Origin: Bacteroidota bacterium
GTDB lineage: Bacteria; Bacteroidota; Rhodothermia; Rhodothermales; UBA10348
Direction of reading: 5' to 3'
Length of the DNA stretch: 7,499 nt
NCBI GenBank assembly: GCA_004356265.1
Contig: SMXK01000080.1
Span: 1-7,499, forward strand
Shown here in pieces: positions 6,877 to 7,499 of the stretch. Position 1 is the stretch's first letter, and each line of letters begins with the position of its first letter. The position numbers and the translations under genes were made by a program. The notes beneath the pieces are model-generated. The model was not told the DNA's origin. It did no database searches and was given only the letters and a program-made list of their open reading frames with translations.

Positions 6877-6890
6877 TCAGCAAGACACAC

Positions 6891-7499
6891 ATGGCAATTC
6901 GAATTGGTATAAATGGCTTTGGCAGAATCGGCAGACTTGTTTTCAGAGCCATTGTTGAAAAAAACAGCGGCGCGTTCGACGTTGTCGCCGTGAATGATTT
7001 AACGGATGCACATACGCTGGCGCATCTTCTGAAGTATGATTCGATTCATGGTAATTTTCCCGGTGAAATCCGGGTTGAAGATGACGAGTTAATTGTAAAT
7101 GGAGACCGGCTGCGGGTATTATCAGAAAAAAAACCGGCAGATCTACCTTGGGGTGAGTTGGGAGTTGATACCGTTATTGAATCTACTGGGTTTTTTCGGA
7201 CTAAAGAGAAAGCAAGTTTACACATCGCCGGTGGTGCCAAACGAGTTGTGATTTCTGCGCCCGGGTCCGGTGACGTGGATGCAACGATTGTAATGGGCGT
7301 AAATGATGACGTTCTGACGGGATCCGAAACGGTGATCTCCAATGCCAGCTGCACCACCAACTGTCTTGCGCCGATGGTAAAAGTGTTAGACGACGCGTTC
7401 GGTGTAAAGCACGGTTTCATGACCACGGTACACGCATACACGTCGGATCAGCGGATTCTGGATGCTCCTCACAGTGACTTGCGCCGATCCCGGGCCGCT
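6891..7499 (+). CDS. gap: Type I glyceraldehyde-3-phosphate dehydrogenase, N-terminal 203 residues
   Basis: The first 203 of about 335 expected residues; the gene runs off the right edge in frame. GAPDH makes 1,3-bisphosphoglycerate from glyceraldehyde-3-phosphate, NAD(P)+ and phosphate in glycolysis and the reverse in gluconeogenesis, as a cytosolic homotetramer. Seen here: the Rossmann dinucleotide motif INGFGRIGR (7-15), VNDLTD with D36 (the acidic residue that favours NAD over NADP), ESTGFF (97-102), catalytic ASCTTNC (152-158, nucleophile C154), TTVHAYT with catalytic H181, and the S-loop DQRILDAPHSDLRR (186-199). At the classical coenzyme positions 187/188 (Bacillus numbering) it has Ala-Pro rather than the Leu-Pro of the Bacillus NAD enzyme or the Ala-Ser type of plastid-like NADP enzymes. 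It is divergent from the minus-strand cluster. No Shine-Dalgarno is visible before the ATG. The identification is very secure. Confidence 0.97.
   Translation, partial: MAIRIGINGFGRIGRLVFRAIVEKNSGAFDVVAVNDLTDAHTLAHLLKYDSIHGNFPGEIRVEDDELIVNGDRLRVLSEKKPADLPWGELGVDTVIESTGFFRTKEKASLHIAGGAKRVVISAPGSGDVDATIVMGVNDDVLTGSETVISNASCTTNCLAPMVKVLDDAFGVKHGFMTTVHAYTSDQRILDAPHSDLRRSRAA

Larger units (their letters stand above)
6684..6890. other. Divergent intergenic region between the minus-strand cluster and gap
   Basis: These 207 bp lie between the chosen starts of the TPR gene (leftward) and gap (rightward), so they should hold both promoters. They contain two inverted repeats and a weak promoter-like pair for each direction, listed separately. 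No small gene with a convincing start and ribosome-binding site was seen. The only long frame is an upstream extension of the TPR reading frame, which I judge to be chance. Confidence 0.7.

Noticed and set aside
6684..6890. N-terminal extension of the TPR protein to a GTG abutting gap, giving 301 residues
   Set aside because: The extra 69 residues have no domain or membrane feature, are unlike the rest of the protein, and would leave no room for either promoter. The 232-residue form has a normal cytosolic tail plus membrane anchor.
6684..6890. Sigma-54 (-24/-12, TGGCAC-N5-TTGC) promoter that the response regulator might use on its own operon
   Set aside because: Reading both strands of this region and of 1274-1340 by eye, I found no GG and GC dinucleotides in the right sequence context and spacing. 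A TGGCAC at about 258 lies inside nrnA and lacks the TTGC partner.
7046..7441. Minus-strand open frame of 131 codons opposite gap
   Set aside because: It is antisense to a highly conserved GAPDH coding region and its translation is Ser/Thr/Pro-rich with no recognisable domain.
1..7499. A new defence, mobile or biosynthetic system
   Set aside because: Every reading frame of substance falls in a known housekeeping family. There are no toxin-like, nuclease, integrase, transposase or reverse-transcriptase genes, no repeat arrays and no composition break.

Overview
The window looks like ordinary chromosome from a Gram-negative bacterium, most likely of the Bacteroidota/Rhodothermota-Balneolota group. 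That assignment is inference. It rests on base composition near 50% by eye, a LolD-type ATPase (outer-membrane lipoprotein trafficking, hence a diderm cell), an NtrC-family regulator, and the absence of convincing Shine-Dalgarno sequences before any of the eight genes, a trait well known in Bacteroidota. I see no mobile elements, tRNA or rRNA genes, CRISPR arrays or prophage genes.

Layout. Seven genes lie head to tail on the minus strand. In transcription order they are: a membrane-anchored TPR protein (6683-5985), a sigma-54-dependent response regulator (5973-4585), lolD (4592-3873), pdxH (3876-3223), a secreted M61 metallopeptidase with a PDZ domain (3218-1341), an NrnA-type DHH/DHHA1 phosphoesterase (1273-173), and the first 58 codons of a leucyl aminopeptidase (176-1, running off the left edge). 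Junctions are very tight: an 11 nt gap, an 8 nt overlap, a 4 nt ATGA overlap, a 4 nt gap, a 67 nt gap, and a 4 nt ATGA overlap. Only the 67 nt gap before the phosphoesterase is long enough for a separate promoter or terminator. A 207 bp region (6684-6890) separates this cluster from the divergent gap gene (glyceraldehyde-3-phosphate dehydrogenase), which starts at 6891 and is cut by the right edge.

How the genes may work together. The first half combines envelope functions (membrane TPR protein, lipoprotein-release ATPase) with their potential transcriptional regulator. The second half is salvage and turnover: PLP synthesis, one exported and one cytosolic peptidase, and a nanoRNA/pAp phosphatase. 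Whether this is one regulon or just a compact housekeeping operon cannot be told from sequence alone.

I found no evidence for a new biological system. The observations most worth following up are the regulator co-transcribed with lolD but without a visible kinase or LolC/E partner, the inverted repeats in the divergent promoter region, and the grouping of turnover enzymes.
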